From: CAZJJZ01 sp964546505
GTDB taxonomy: Bacteria > Patescibacteriota > Gracilibacteria > UBA1369
Assembly (NCBI GenBank): GCA_964546505.1
Contig: CAZJJZ010000001.1
Location: 1 to 64,000, forward strand
Reading direction: 5' to 3'
Length of the DNA: 64,000 nt
Each line of letters opens with the position of its first letter. The first letter of the stretch is position 1. This document shows positions 50,142 to 59,170 of the stretch, piece by piece. The position numbers were made by a program, and so were the translations under genes. The notes under the pieces are model-generated. The model was not told where the DNA came from, did no database searches, and saw nothing but the letters and a program-made list of their open reading frames with translations.

Positions 50142-50223
50142 GAGAGTGTCAAGTGCTTTGCGTGATTTTAACTTTTTTCTTTTCAGGAAAAAGTTACTAT
50201 TCATGTACCTTTAAAATTTTCCT

Positions 50224-51153
50224 ATGGCTCTTCAAGAGATTTCTCAAAAACTCTCTGCTGCAGAGGTGGCAGAGAAACTTTCCAGTATCCGTCGAGAGCA
50301 TCAACTATTGCTCTTGAACCCTGACCAGAATCCGGTCGACAGAGCGTATTTGAGTTTAATCAAAGAGATTATCGAAGAGGGTGAATACAAGACTGACCGG
50401 ACCGGTGTGGGAACCATTTCTTTGTTCGGCGCGCAAAGAAAATATGACTTAAGGGCGGGTTTTCCGATGCTGACTACCAAAAAAGTATTATTTAGTGGTA
50501 TTTTGCGCGAATTAATCTGGTTTTTGAAAGGCTCCACCAATATCAATGATGATTTAACTCAACATACTCCGATCTGGGATAACTGGGCTGATCCAAACGG
50601 AGAATTAGGACCCATTTACGGCTACCAATGGCGAAAATGGGAAAAATTCAAATTCGATCCCACTACGCAGACTTATCAAAAAACTCATGTAGATCAGTTT
50701 CAACAGCTAGTAGATCGCATCAGGACAAATCCGGATTGTCGTAGATTAATTGTCTCTGCCTGGAATGTGGGGGATATACCTGAAATGAAGTTGCCGCCTT
50801 GTCATTTATTATTTCAGTTTTATGTGGTCAATGGACGCTTAGACATGCAAATGTATCAACGCAGTGCTGATATGGCTCTGGGAGTACCGTTTAACATTGC
50901 TTCTTATGCTACCTTACTGCAGATGGTGGCCCAGGAAGTAGATTTACAGCCAGGCATATTTACTCATACACTTGGGGATGCGCATATTTATGTAAATCAT
51001 TTGGATGGCTTGATTGAACAAATGCGACGCAACAGTTTCCCTTTACCGCAACTTCAGATTGCCAAGAAGTCCATTTATGATTTACAATTCGAAGACTTCC
51101 GACTAGAAAATTATCAACATCATCCATTTATTAAATTTGAAGTAGCAGTATGA
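50224..51153 (+). CDS. thyA: Thymidylate synthase ThyA
   Basis: A 309-residue thymidylate synthase that makes dTMP from dUMP with methylenetetrahydrofolate. Residues from about 41 match the family: [35 protein letters not shown], the catalytic cysteine in [30 protein letters not shown] and [12 protein letters not shown]. The first 40 residues are an extra helical extension. The TGA stop overlaps the ATG of folA by 4 bp (ATGA), as expected for a coupled folate pair, and also shows that TGA is a stop codon here. Confidence 0.97.
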   Translation: MALQEISQKLSAAEVAEKLSSIRREHQLLLLNPDQNPVDRAYLSLIKEIIEEGEYKTDRTGVGTISLFGAQRKYDLRAGFPMLTTKKVLFSGILRELIWFLKGSTNINDDLTQHTPIWDNWADPNGELGPIYGYQWRKWEKFKFDPTTQTYQKTHVDQFQQLVDRIRTNPDCRRLIVSAWNVGDIPEMKLPPCHLLFQFYVVNGRLDMQMYQRSADMALGVPFNIASYATLLQMVAQEVDLQPGIFTHTLGDAHIYVNHLDGLIEQMRRNSFPLPQLQIAKKSIYDLQFEDFRLENYQHHPFIKFEVAV

Positions 51154-51842
51154 AACCATTCTCAATTATCGTCGCCTTAGATCAAAAAAACGGTATCGGC
51201 AAAGCCGGAGCATTGCCTTGGCAAATACCAGCAGATTTAAAATACTTTGCCCAGACCACCAGTCAAACTGAGGATCAAGGAAAGCAAAACGCCATTATCA
51301 TGGGCAGAAAAACCTGGGACTCCCTCCCTTCGGACAAAAAGCCCTTACAAAACCGTATCAATGTTGTGCTTAGCCGCAATCCGAATCTGGAACTACCCGC
51401 TGGAGTTTTGCAGTTTGGCGGGTTGAACGAGGCTTTGCTGGCATTACATACTAGCCCTAGAGTAGAGCAGGCTTTTGTGATTGGTGGTGCAAGTTTGTAT
51501 CAGGAGGCTGTCCTGCACGAGATGTTGGATAAAATCTACATCACCAAAATAGAAAACTCTTTTGAATGTGATGTTTTTTTCCCAGACCGCATCCCGGGCA
51601 GTTTTGAAATTGTAGCTGCCACAGATCTGCTAACGGACAATGGTCATGAATATGCAAATTATGTACTGTCCAAGGATCAATTCGATGAAATGGCTGGTTG
51701 CTGTGGTGGAGGTTGCTGTGGTGAAGATAAAACCTCAGCATCTTGCGGCGGTGGCGCCTGTGGCTCTGGCCAATGCGAAAACCATTCCACAGCCAAAGAA
51801 GAGGCAGGAGGTTGCTGTGGAGGACATGGTCATCAGCATTGA
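51150..51842 (+). CDS. folA: Dihydrofolate reductase with C-terminal Cys/His-rich tail
   Basis: A 230-residue protein. Residues 1-175 are a normal dihydrofolate reductase: [61 protein letters not shown]. It regenerates tetrahydrofolate for the adjacent ThyA. Residues 183-230 form a tail with nine cysteines and four histidines ([33 protein letters not shown]), which looks like a metal-binding appendage and is not part of the family. It resembles the Cys-Gly-rich tails of metal chaperones. The frame is open and the tail follows directly, so it is not an assembly artefact on its face. The gene overlaps thyA by 4 bp and converges on the next gene. Confidence 0.95.
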   Translation: MKPFSIIVALDQKNGIGKAGALPWQIPADLKYFAQTTSQTEDQGKQNAIIMGRKTWDSLPSDKKPLQNRINVVLSRNPNLELPAGVLQFGGLNEALLALHTSPRVEQAFVIGGASLYQEAVLHEMLDKIYITKIENSFECDVFFPDRIPGSFEIVAATDLLTDNGHEYANYVLSKDQFDEMAGCCGGGCCGEDKTSASCGGGACGSGQCENHSTAKEEAGGCCGGHGHQH

Positions 51843-51852
51843 TAGGCGAACT

Positions 51853-53001
51853 TTAAATCTTCCGATAAATATCCTCTAATCCCTGCTGAATGTTGTAATC
51901 TTGCATCTCCTTTGCCAAGGTGATTAATTTTTGAATGACAGTTTTTTTGGTGCGGTATTGATCCAAAGAATTAAATCCGGAAATTTGTGGTAAATAATGA
52001 TTATACTCTTGAGCAGCAATATATTTCCGCAACTCCTGATCACCGCTTTTGCTCTGCCAAAAGCGTGCTTTGGCGAAGTTTTTGTTTTCAACCTCTGTCA
52101 GGACCGCATTATGCCAAACAGTTTGTAAAGCTTCCCTGTCACCAGAGAATTCCAGAAAAAACTCAGCATTGTCATAATCCTTGGCCTGTAAATACTCAAT
52201 CCCGACATTATGGTAAGCGACTGATAAATTTTTGCTGACCAAATCACGGTGACTAGAAATCTGATTGGCTAGTTTGGCGCCTCTTAAGAACTCTTTTGCC
52301 GGTATCTTATTTTGTTTATCTCTAAAATCTGACACGTCCAATAAATTGGTGGTTAACAGTTCTACTATCGGCAAAATGTCACCCTCCGAATATCTTTGAA
52401 AAGTGCCATTTGTAGCTTCAATGTCGATGCCCGTAAAATTCAAGCATACATGTCCAGTTGGTAATCTGATTTGCAAGTCGGTGATCGGAAAGTATAAAGA
52501 ATAAAGGAACACATACCAAGTCACCACTTGATTACAGTCACCAATCATTCTTTTGCCATCTAGTAGCATTTTACTGAAAGAGGCCCCTTCTAAATATTGA
52601 TAGCGGCCTGGCTCACTCATAAAGGAAATGATTTTGGCCAATAAGACCAGTTTTTTCCAGTTCTCTGGTCCCAAATCTTCCTCGTTGCGTTCGATGATTT
52701 CTGCCAATCGCTCTTCATTTATCTGCTTTTCTGTTACATATTCTTTAAATTCTTTGCCAATTGCCGCAGCATTGGCGTAAACCTTGCGACGATTACCTTT
52801 GCGCAGATTGCGATAACCTTTAAAGCATTTTTCTATCCATAGGTTTAGAACTACCAAGTTTTCTTGCATCAAATTGAGTAGGTGCTTTTGTAGACTGAAA
52901 TGACCATAAAAGGAAAGCCAACTGAGTATCCAATCAGCTTTCCTTTCCAGCTTATCAACATACTTGGAAAAGGGGTTCAAAATGGGTTTAAATTTAGCCA
53001 T
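51853..53001 (-). CDS. Transglutaminase-like and TPR-like protein
   Basis: A 382-residue protein from the ATG at 53001, which lies 2 bp after the small membrane protein gene; an in-frame upstream start at 53040 would overlap it. The middle part contains a transglutaminase-like triad: Cys in MIGDCNQVVTWYVFLYSL, His in LPTGHVCLNF and Asp in GIDIEATNG. The last 150 residues are helical repeats with TPR character (AYHNVGIEYLQAKDYDNAEF, NKNFAKARFWQS). No signal peptide is obvious; the opening is basic and helical. The triad suggests a cysteine protease or transglutaminase fold, though activity and substrate are unknown. Confidence 0.7.
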   Translation of the reverse strand: MAKFKPILNPFSKYVDKLERKADWILSWLSFYGHFSLQKHLLNLMQENLVVLNLWIEKCFKGYRNLRKGNRRKVYANAAAIGKEFKEYVTEKQINEERLAEIIERNEEDLGPENWKKLVLLAKIISFMSEPGRYQYLEGASFSKMLLDGKRMIGDCNQVVTWYVFLYSLYFPITDLQIRLPTGHVCLNFTGIDIEATNGTFQRYSEGDILPIVELLTTNLLDVSDFRDKQNKIPAKEFLRGAKLANQISSHRDLVSKNLSVAYHNVGIEYLQAKDYDNAEFFLEFSGDREALQTVWHNAVLTEVENKNFAKARFWQSKSGDQELRKYIAAQEYNHYLPQISGFNSLDQYRTKKTVIQKLITLAKEMQDYNIQQGLEDIYRKI

Positions 53002-53002
53002 C

Positions 53003-53356
53003 TTAGTCTTCTCTACTGATACGATTCCAGATACTGCCAATTATTCCGTAAACTATTGATAGCAATAAGCTGAATAATAGTGCCCACCAAAAGTTTTCCA
53101 CGAAAAAAGAATCTACGAAATAATCTGTAACCATCACCATAATGGCATTGATCACAAAGGAAAATAAACCCAAAGTCAAAACTGTGATTGGCAAGGCTAA
53201 GGCAGATAGTATCGGTTTAACAAATGCATTGAGTAAACCAAGTACTAATGCCACGATCAAAGCTCCCCAAAAACCAGTCACGGCAATACCGGGCAGCAGA
53301 TAGGCGGCTGCTAGTACGGCCAGGGCATAAAGTATCCAGGTAACAATTAGTCTCAT
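53003..53356 (-). CDS. Four-helix membrane protein, phage holin family IV-like
   Basis: A 117-residue membrane protein with four hydrophobic helices: WILYALAVLAAAYLLPGIAV, ALIVALVLGLLNAFVKPIL, LPITVLTLGLFSFVINAIMV and FWWALLFSLLLSIVYGIIG. The loop pattern LLNAFVKPIL and FVINAIMVMVTDYFV matches the widespread DUF/phage holin superfamily IV, common in chromosomes without any phage. The function is unknown. It is the first gene of a pair with the transglutaminase-like protein, 2 bp apart. Confidence 0.85.
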   Translation of the reverse strand: MRLIVTWILYALAVLAAAYLLPGIAVTGFWGALIVALVLGLLNAFVKPILSALALPITVLTLGLFSFVINAIMVMVTDYFVDSFFVENFWWALLFSLLLSIVYGIIGSIWNRISRED

Positions 53357-53423
53357 AAAATAGTTTTATGAAATAAATTCCGGTGACTAATGTAGAATAC
53401 TACAAAAAAGCGGCGTCTCTAAG

Positions 53424-54143
53424 TTATACCGCTTGACTAAAATTTCTGCTTAGATGTTCCTTTAAGTTTCTAATCCAAGTATAGTCTGCTTCTTTACCAT
53501 TGATACTGATCAGGAAATCAGCAGCTTCTCCTTGGAAACGAAAAATTACCACTGCATCGGAATAATATTGTCTAATGAACTTTCGAATAGACTCTTTTAT
53601 GTCGGGTGTGAATTGCAGTGCATGCTGGAAAATGATCTCTGTAAAGCCACCGGTGTCACGTAAAAAAGTTAGCGTTGTTTTAATTAGCTTGATTTGCTCA
53701 GTTGCTAAAATTTTCAGTAGTATTTCAGGCTTTATACTCTGGCTGGGTTGGTTGATAGTTTGCTCATCACCATCGATCAATGTGACAAAGTCTTCCATCA
53801 AATAACTTCGTGTAGCAGCTATTAACTCATTGTGAGTTAATATCAATTGTTGGTCATCATTTTTAAGCGTATAAATGAGCTCTCTCAAGTCCTGCAAAAA
53901 ATTCTTCTCATCTACACTAAGTAAATATTCTTTAATTTTAGCAGGTAAATAAACCTGGTCTAAAACCGACAATTTATCGGTGATGCTTAAATGAAATAAA
54001 GCCTTCTCTATTAACAATGCTCTAATGATCTCCTCTAAAATGCTTTCCAGTAAGTATTTTATCATCTTATTTTTGAGATTGTTTACAGAGTGCATCGAGA
54101 AGATGGCAAAGTCAAGCATAAATTGACAAATGATTAAAATCAT
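53424..54143 (-). CDS. Hypothetical helical protein
   Basis: Up to 239 residues. An ATG at 54065 would give a 213-residue protein beginning MIKYLLESILEEIIRALLIE and may be the true start, since the first 26 residues are poorly structured. The body is helical; the last 60 residues look alpha/beta (AVVIFRFQGEAADFLISING). I recognise no family. The C-terminal strand-turn-strand faintly recalls the end of ATP synthase delta subunits, but no other ATP synthase gene is near and I do not adopt that call. It is divergent from the large non-coding RNA. Confidence 0.55.
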   Translation of the reverse strand: MILIICQFMLDFAIFSMHSVNNLKNKMIKYLLESILEEIIRALLIEKALFHLSITDKLSVLDQVYLPAKIKEYLLSVDEKNFLQDLRELIYTLKNDDQQLILTHNELIAATRSYLMEDFVTLIDGDEQTINQPSQSIKPEILLKILATEQIKLIKTTLTFLRDTGGFTEIIFQHALQFTPDIKESIRKFIRQYYSDAVVIFRFQGEAADFLISINGKEADYTWIRNLKEHLSRNFSQAV

Positions 54144-54201
54144 TTATTCAAAATCAAATCTGAATTAAAAAACATCTCCAAGTTAAGTCTACACCAGAAA
54201 T

Positions 54202-54229
54202 TTGCAAAATAAATTTTGTTTGATATGAT
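54202..54229 (+). promoter_or_regulatory. Promoter of the large non-coding RNA
   Basis: TTGCAA (54202-54207), a 16-bp spacer, then TATGAT (54224-54229) inside TGATATGAT, an extended -10. Transcription should start near 54236. Confidence 0.65.
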
Positions 54230-54235
54230 GTTATG

Positions 54236-54847
54236 AAATTCAGAGTTAAGGAAAGCGAAAGAGATTTCTTCAACTAAGAATTTCAACAAAAACAAAAAAG
54301 TACTGAGCGCTCAATACTACACTTGCTCCTTAAAAATCAAAAACAAATACGCAGAGAAGGAATGGGGTCGAATGGTTGCCCAAAATAACTGTTCGAATCT
54401 CTTCCTCCAAACATCACTATCAAGTCGGTCTTTGCTTGGTGTAGTCACCAGGCTCGCCGCTAAAACATATAGCTTTAGGGAAGATAGATTGAGCTCATAG
54501 CCTCAACAGTTTACAAGCCAACGCCCTAGAACTTTCGACCTCGCTCCTTCTTTGCTTGGCAATGGGTTACTTTCGCGACCAGAATTTAACCCGCTCCTCA
54601 AGTTAGCTGGTGTTGGTTTCCATAATTGACTCTATGAGTCTCCCAACACACTCAACAGCTGGTCCGTGGCAGGACTGGAAACAACAAGCCAAAGCCCAGC
54701 AGAGCAAAAAGGATAGGTCAGTCCAATCAAATCTCAAGCGCTTCTAGCGCGAAAACAAAAACAAAATACCTTGAGCATTCACCCACTAAAATTGAATACT
54801 CATAAGGCCAGAGATTTGAAACCCGGTAGCAATACCGGGTTTTTTTT
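54236..54847 (+). ncRNA. Large structured non-coding RNA (~610 nt), unclassified
   Basis: A stretch of about 700 bp has no open frame of note but is bounded by a good promoter and a strong terminator on the plus strand. Many local helices are visible. A 5' hairpin GAAATTC (54235-54241) pairs with GAATTTC (54278-54284). AGTACTGAGC/GCTCAATACT lies at 54299-54318 and GCTTGGTG/CACCAGGC at about 54433-54452. GGGTTA pairs with TAACCC around 54565-54590. A nested arm AGCTG-GTGTTGG...CCAACAC-CAGCT encloses GACTC-TAT-GAGTC (about 54604-54660). GCGC-TTCTA-GCGC lies near 54740, and a long CCTTGAGCATTCA arm pairs with TGAATACTCATAAGG (54769-54807). CAAAAACAAA occurs three times as an unpaired linker. Motifs of tmRNA, RNase P, SRP and 6S RNA are not found. 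A class such as OLE, ROOL or GOLLD, or a new class, is possible. Confidence 0.65.
54821..54847 (+). terminator. Rho-independent terminator of the large RNA
   Basis: ACCCGGTA (54821-54828), loop GCAA, TACCGGGT (54833-54840), then seven or more T. A perfect 8-bp stem with a GNRA-type loop. The T-tract overlaps the stop codon of the minus-strand gene that ends at 54846. Confidence 0.9.
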
Positions 54848-55334
54848 ATGTCGCTGAGGAGTCAATCAGTTGTTGTATTCGCCAAAAAATTTCAAACTGA
54901 TCTCGAATATAGATGATTTGCTCATTGATGATTGGCGAGAAATAGTTGAAAGCTAAAACCCGGTTTTTGGTTATACTATTGATCAAACGCACTTCGTCGA
55001 TTTCAGAAATCAATATCCTTTTCCGCCAGCCGTTTTCCTGTATGAAAGAAAAACTGAACCATTCTTCGTCATCAACGTTCACAAAACCGGCCTGATGAAA
55101 ATTTCTCAGTTTCTGGAATTCACCATTTTGACTCTCTATGCTGTTTACAAATCGTTGCGCCTGTTTTTCAATACTGGCCTTTTCTTTAGGAGAGTGAAAA
55201 TCCAGCACTATTTCGGTGTCCATTCTAGCTATCTCCTCTAACAAGGCGTTTTCCTGCCAAAAACGCATTGATCCGTCATTAACTCCGATATCATTCGGCA
55301 GTGGGGGATAATGATTGTTATACGAATTATGCAT
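54846..55334 (-). CDS. Hypothetical protein coupled to valS
   Basis: A 162-residue protein of unknown family. After a polar start, residues 25-85 are helical, and 90-135 look beta-rich (EEWFSFSFIQENGWRKRILI, VRLINSITKNRVLAFNYFSP). The C-terminus is a helix (YIRDQFEIFWRIQQLI). No membrane segment or motif is seen. Its start codon overlaps the valS stop codon by one base, so it is translated from the valS message. The stop codon lies in the T-tract of the opposing RNA terminator. Confidence 0.65.
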   Translation of the reverse strand: MHNSYNNHYPPLPNDIGVNDGSMRFWQENALLEEIARMDTEIVLDFHSPKEKASIEKQAQRFVNSIESQNGEFQKLRNFHQAGFVNVDDEEWFSFSFIQENGWRKRILISEIDEVRLINSITKNRVLAFNYFSPIINEQIIYIRDQFEIFWRIQQLIDSSAT

Positions 55335-58264
55335 TAATTTAAGTTCAATTCTGCTACTAGTAGAGCCAGATTTTTCTTGTTTTGCTGATAATTGGCCTGT
55401 ACCTCATTAACCAACTCTTCCGGGGCCTTATTGATGAATTCTGGAGTCAATTTTCTCTCATCTATAGACACCGCTTTTTGTAATTCATCAGCTTGTTTTT
55501 TCAAAGATAATAAGTAGATTCGCTTTGTGTCAATCGGGCAGGCAATCTGTAAAGTAAGACTACCTAGAATAGGCTTCCGAATAACCTCAGCTAGCTCGCT
55601 GTCGACAAAATGCACCTTTCCAATCTTGGAAATCAAAAATTCCATTTCCTTATCGATTGGCTGATCCAATTTGATTTTTATCACTTCACCATAGCCAATT
55701 CCCGTATTTTTCCTAAACTCCCTGATCGCAGAGATGATTTCAAAACATTGCTCAGTTTCGTTGGTGAATTCTCTTTCTTGTCGCAAGGTATTGAAATCAA
55801 GCTGCAAGGTGGCAAGTAATTGGTGTTTCTTGCTGATGCAGTTCATTTCTCGATAAATTGTTTCAGTAAAAAATGGTGCGAAAGGATGCAGTAAAGCCAG
55901 AGTTTGTTTTAGTCCCCAAGTCATCATTAATTGCACTTCTTCACGGTATTCTGGTCTGTCCAACAGCACTTTGGCTATTTCCAAATACCAGGCGCAAAAT
56001 TTATCCCAACAGAAATGATAAATTTTTTCAAACGCAATATTGAGATTGAATTTGCTAACTTCCGCTACAGCTTCCTGCTTCAATTTTTCGAATTCCGCCA
56101 GCAACCATTTCGAAGTCTTTAACTGTAAATTCTCCCAAATCGGCTCGCCAGTTGGACAGCTGCTTTCCAATTTCATCTCGACCAGTTTGGCAGCGTTCCA
56201 GATTTTATTAACAAATTTGGCATAACCTTCAACTTTTTTCTCACTAAACTTCACATCCATGCCAGCTTTATTGCCAGCATAAAAACTCATTCTTAGAGCA
56301 TCTATACCGTATTTTTGCATCATCTCCCTTGGTTCAACGCCATTACCTTTGGATTTGGACATCTTCTGTCCCTTCTCATCACGAATTAAACCTGTAAAAT
56401 AAATATTTTGCCAAGGTAAATCATTCAATCGATAGGCTGTTAATAACAGCATTCTGCATGACCAGAAAAACAAAATATCTCTTCCCATGACCATGGTGTG
56501 AGTAGGGAAAAAATGAGATTTACTAGGGTTGTCCAAATCAAGCAGGCCATTGGCAACCAAAGTGGAATAAGCCCATTGTCCTGAAGAAAACCAGGTGTCG
56601 AATGTGTCGTTATCTTGTACCCAATCTCCTTCAGTTAACGGCTCAATGCTGATTTTGATTTCTTCATTTATCTGACCTTTATTTTTGTACCAAACTGGTA
56701 AGCGATGTCCCCACAAAATTTGTCTGGAAATGTTCCAATCACGTAAATTTTCCAGCCATTGTTCCAGGAGTTTAGTAGATGCAGCAGGATAAACTTTCAA
56801 TCTACCGCTGCGTACTAATTCCAAAGCCTTGGCCTTCAGACTATTACCAGGCTGATCAACGTTTACAAACCACTGTTCGGAAATCAAGGGTTCAATAATA
56901 TCTTTACCTCTTTCCGCAATAGGTACCATGTGCTTAATTGGCAGAACCTGTACCAAAAATCCCTCCTTCTGCAAATCATCCACCAACTTTTTGCGACAGT
57001 CCTGAGTGGTCAAACCTTGATATTGAGCAGGCACTGCTTCAGTCATCTTTCCAAACTTATCAATAACCTGAATTTGCTCCAATTGATGGGTCAAACCAAT
57101 TTCGTAATCAGTGAAATCGTGTGCAGGAGTTACTTTCACTGCTCCCGTTCCGTAGGTGATGTCAATTCTATCGTCAGCAATAATTGGTATTTCTCTTTCC
57201 AAAAGCGGAATTTTCACTTTAGTGCCAATTAAATGCTGATAGCGAGGATCCTTGGGATTGACAGCGATGGCGGTATCGCCAAGCATTGTTTCTGGGCGAG
57301 TAGTAGCGACAGTTAAATGATTTTCTAAATCCACATCTGCTAACAAATGATAAACTTTAACTTGCAGGCCGCTAGTTGCTGCTAATTTCAAAATTCTGGA
57401 CTTGGGGATTTCTGCAAAGTCAGGTAAATTTTCTAAATCTTTTTCTGAGAATTCTTGAATTTTGGCTACAATTAGTACTTTTTGCGCCTCACCCTCGCCA
57501 ATCAAAACTGCTTCTCCGATTTTCCAGTCTATTTCATTAATGGTAATTACCACCTGTTCATTATTCAGATTATGGTGAATTTCGGACACTTTTTCATAAT
57601 CTTGCCAAAATTTTTCCGCACGGGACAATTTAGCCTTTCTTTCGATTAAAGGATATTTTATCTCCCATAAATGGCCATTTTCCTCTTTATATTCAACTTC
57701 CACATCGGAAATAGCAGTTTGAGAGTAAACAGACCAGTGAACCATCCTTTTTCCTTTATAAACGAGTCCATCCGCATACATTTTTGCAAAAGTTTCATAA
57801 ACGACTTTACTGACTCTGGGGTCCAAAGTGAAAATTTCTTTTTGCCAATCAGCGGACAGTCCTAAAGATTTTTCTTGTTCGCGCATGTAGTTGGCTCTAT
57901 CTACACAAAAATCATAACATCGCTGATAAAAGTCTTCTCGTGTCAGCTTTTCGATTTCCACTCCTTCGGCTCTCAATTTTCGTTCAAAAACCACTTGGGT
58001 TTGAATACCGGCATGATCTTTTCCCGGTAATAACAGGGTTCTATGTCCAATCAGTCTGTGAAATCTGGCCAATGCGTCCATGATGGCGTATCCATAACTA
58101 TGTCCCAAATGTAATTCACCATTGGCATTGGGAGGAGGCATTGTAATATCAAAAACCGGCGCTTGATGATTGGCGGAATTTTCTAATGCAAAACAATTCT
58201 CTTTGTCCCACAGATCGGCGATATTTTTTTCTTGGGTTGTAAAATCAAAATGTTTATCTAGCAT
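55334..58264 (-). CDS. valS: Valyl-tRNA synthetase
   Basis: A 976-residue class I synthetase that charges tRNA-Val. The HIGH motif appears as HLGHSYG near 53, and the KMSKS motif as GQKMSKSKGNGVEP near 655. The editing (CP1) domain is seen from about 220 to 460 (TVATTRPETMLGDTAIAVNP, TPAHDFTDYEIG), and the C-terminal anticodon domain and coiled coil follow (QADELQKAVSIDERKL). It is about 100 residues longer than many bacterial homologues, partly from an insertion at about 215-300 ahead of the editing domain. The start ATG at 58264 has no Shine-Dalgarno site. Confidence 0.97.
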   Translation of the reverse strand: MLDKHFDFTTQEKNIADLWDKENCFALENSANHQAPVFDITMPPPNANGELHLGHSYGYAIMDALARFHRLIGHRTLLLPGKDHAGIQTQVVFERKLRAEGVEIEKLTREDFYQRCYDFCVDRANYMREQEKSLGLSADWQKEIFTLDPRVSKVVYETFAKMYADGLVYKGKRMVHWSVYSQTAISDVEVEYKEENGHLWEIKYPLIERKAKLSRAEKFWQDYEKVSEIHHNLNNEQVVITINEIDWKIGEAVLIGEGEAQKVLIVAKIQEFSEKDLENLPDFAEIPKSRILKLAATSGLQVKVYHLLADVDLENHLTVATTRPETMLGDTAIAVNPKDPRYQHLIGTKVKIPLLEREIPIIADDRIDITYGTGAVKVTPAHDFTDYEIGLTHQLEQIQVIDKFGKMTEAVPAQYQGLTTQDCRKKLVDDLQKEGFLVQVLPIKHMVPIAERGKDIIEPLISEQWFVNVDQPGNSLKAKALELVRSGRLKVYPAASTKLLEQWLENLRDWNISRQILWGHRLPVWYKNKGQINEEIKISIEPLTEGDWVQDNDTFDTWFSSGQWAYSTLVANGLLDLDNPSKSHFFPTHTMVMGRDILFFWSCRMLLLTAYRLNDLPWQNIYFTGLIRDEKGQKMSKSKGNGVEPREMMQKYGIDALRMSFYAGNKAGMDVKFSEKKVEGYAKFVNKIWNAAKLVEMKLESSCPTGEPIWENLQLKTSKWLLAEFEKLKQEAVAEVSKFNLNIAFEKIYHFCWDKFCAWYLEIAKVLLDRPEYREEVQLMMTWGLKQTLALLHPFAPFFTETIYREMNCISKKHQLLATLQLDFNTLRQEREFTNETEQCFEIISAIREFRKNTGIGYGEVIKIKLDQPIDKEMEFLISKIGKVHFVDSELAEVIRKPILGSLTLQIACPIDTKRIYLLSLKKQADELQKAVSIDERKLTPEFINKAPEELVNEVQANYQQNKKNLALLVAELNLN

Positions 58265-58311
58265 ATTTAATTAAAAAGCTGTGAGCGATGCCAGATTAAC
58301 TGAATTCAAAA

Positions 58312-59169
58312 CTAAACTGAAGACAATTTTTTCTTTTTTTGTAATAATATGCGGGGGTTACGCTTTAGCCAGAATTTCCAGCGATAACGTATCGAATCCA
58401 ACAGATGTTGGCGCAATGCCCAGTTCTCAAAAAAAGTCCGTATTCCTCCATCCCCACTGGCGCGTGTGCTACTGGCAGTAACTGTGACGTCAGCAAAATA
58501 CACAACTCTCAATCCTTGTTCCCAAGCACGCCAGCAAATTTCCGGGTCAGACATAAACAAAAAATAATTCTCGTTTAAGCCTCCGATCTTGTGCCAAAAA
58601 TCGCTGCGAACAATGATGCATGACGATTGCAACCAGTCTACTTCTTGAGTTTGAGAATAGTCCAAATGCTGCATTTCATCATGTGCTACTAATTCTTTCA
58701 AAACAGGCATTTTTCTCAGGAAAGTCCTTCTGGCGATTTGTAAGTAGAGTTTCGGAAATGCCCTCACATTCATTGCCCTGTTGCCATCATCATTGATTTG
58801 TCTGGGGCCCATTACCGCTACATCCTGGTTTTTTTCCATAAAATCCACCATCGTTTGCAAAGTATGTGGATCTTTCATCAAAATATCTGGATTTTGCAGT
58901 AACAAATATTTGCCTTTTGCCGTTTGCTTGATGGCTTTGTTATATGCTTTAGTGTAGCCTAAATTGGCATTGTTAAAGTATAGGGAAACATTGCGATACT
59001 TTTTGAGAATCTCCAATTTGGGTCTATTGACGGCATTGGGCGAATTATCAGTTACTATCACTTCAAAATTGAAATCAGTTTTTTGCTGCTGCAAATAGTC
59101 GACATTGTCTAAGATCCTTACACTTTTATTGTAGTCCAGTAGCAGCACACTCAGTAAAAATTGATCCAT
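58312..59169 (-). CDS. Family 2 glycosyltransferase (rhamnosyltransferase-like)
   Basis: A 285-residue GT-A glycosyltransferase. LSVLLLDYNKSVRILDNVDY opens the fold; FEVIVTDNSPN, NNANLGYTKAYNKAIKQ and YLLLQNPDILM carry the nucleotide-sugar and metal-binding elements (NPD in the DxD position). The acceptor-side SSCIIVRSDFWHKIGGLNENYFLFMSDPE (in two parts) is typical of the WbbL/rhamnosyltransferase group. It probably builds a surface polysaccharide or glycan at the cytoplasmic face. It starts 1 bp after the next glycosyltransferase, so the two are co-transcribed. Confidence 0.92.
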   Translation of the reverse strand: MDQFLLSVLLLDYNKSVRILDNVDYLQQQKTDFNFEVIVTDNSPNAVNRPKLEILKKYRNVSLYFNNANLGYTKAYNKAIKQTAKGKYLLLQNPDILMKDPHTLQTMVDFMEKNQDVAVMGPRQINDDGNRAMNVRAFPKLYLQIARRTFLRKMPVLKELVAHDEMQHLDYSQTQEVDWLQSSCIIVRSDFWHKIGGLNENYFLFMSDPEICWRAWEQGLRVVYFADVTVTASSTRASGDGGIRTFFENWALRQHLLDSIRYRWKFWLKRNPRILLQKKKKLSSV

Positions 59170-59170
59170 A

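Noticed and set aside
50170..50195. AACTTTTT/AAAAAGTT inverted repeat before thyA as a terminator
   Set aside because: The stem is entirely A/T-rich apart from one pair and no T-tract follows, so it is too weak to call.
53424..54143. ATP synthase delta subunit
   Set aside because: Only a faint resemblance of the last 60 residues, with no other ATP synthase genes nearby.
54236..54847. tmRNA or RNase P RNA as identity of the large RNA
   Set aside because: No tRNA-like CCA end or ALAA-type tag frame is present. A 10-base match to an RNase P segment (GTCCGTGGCA) exists, but the universal P4 strands (GAGGAAAGTCC and ACAGAA) are absent. The TTCGAATC near 54393 resembles a tRNA T-loop but has no matching stem.
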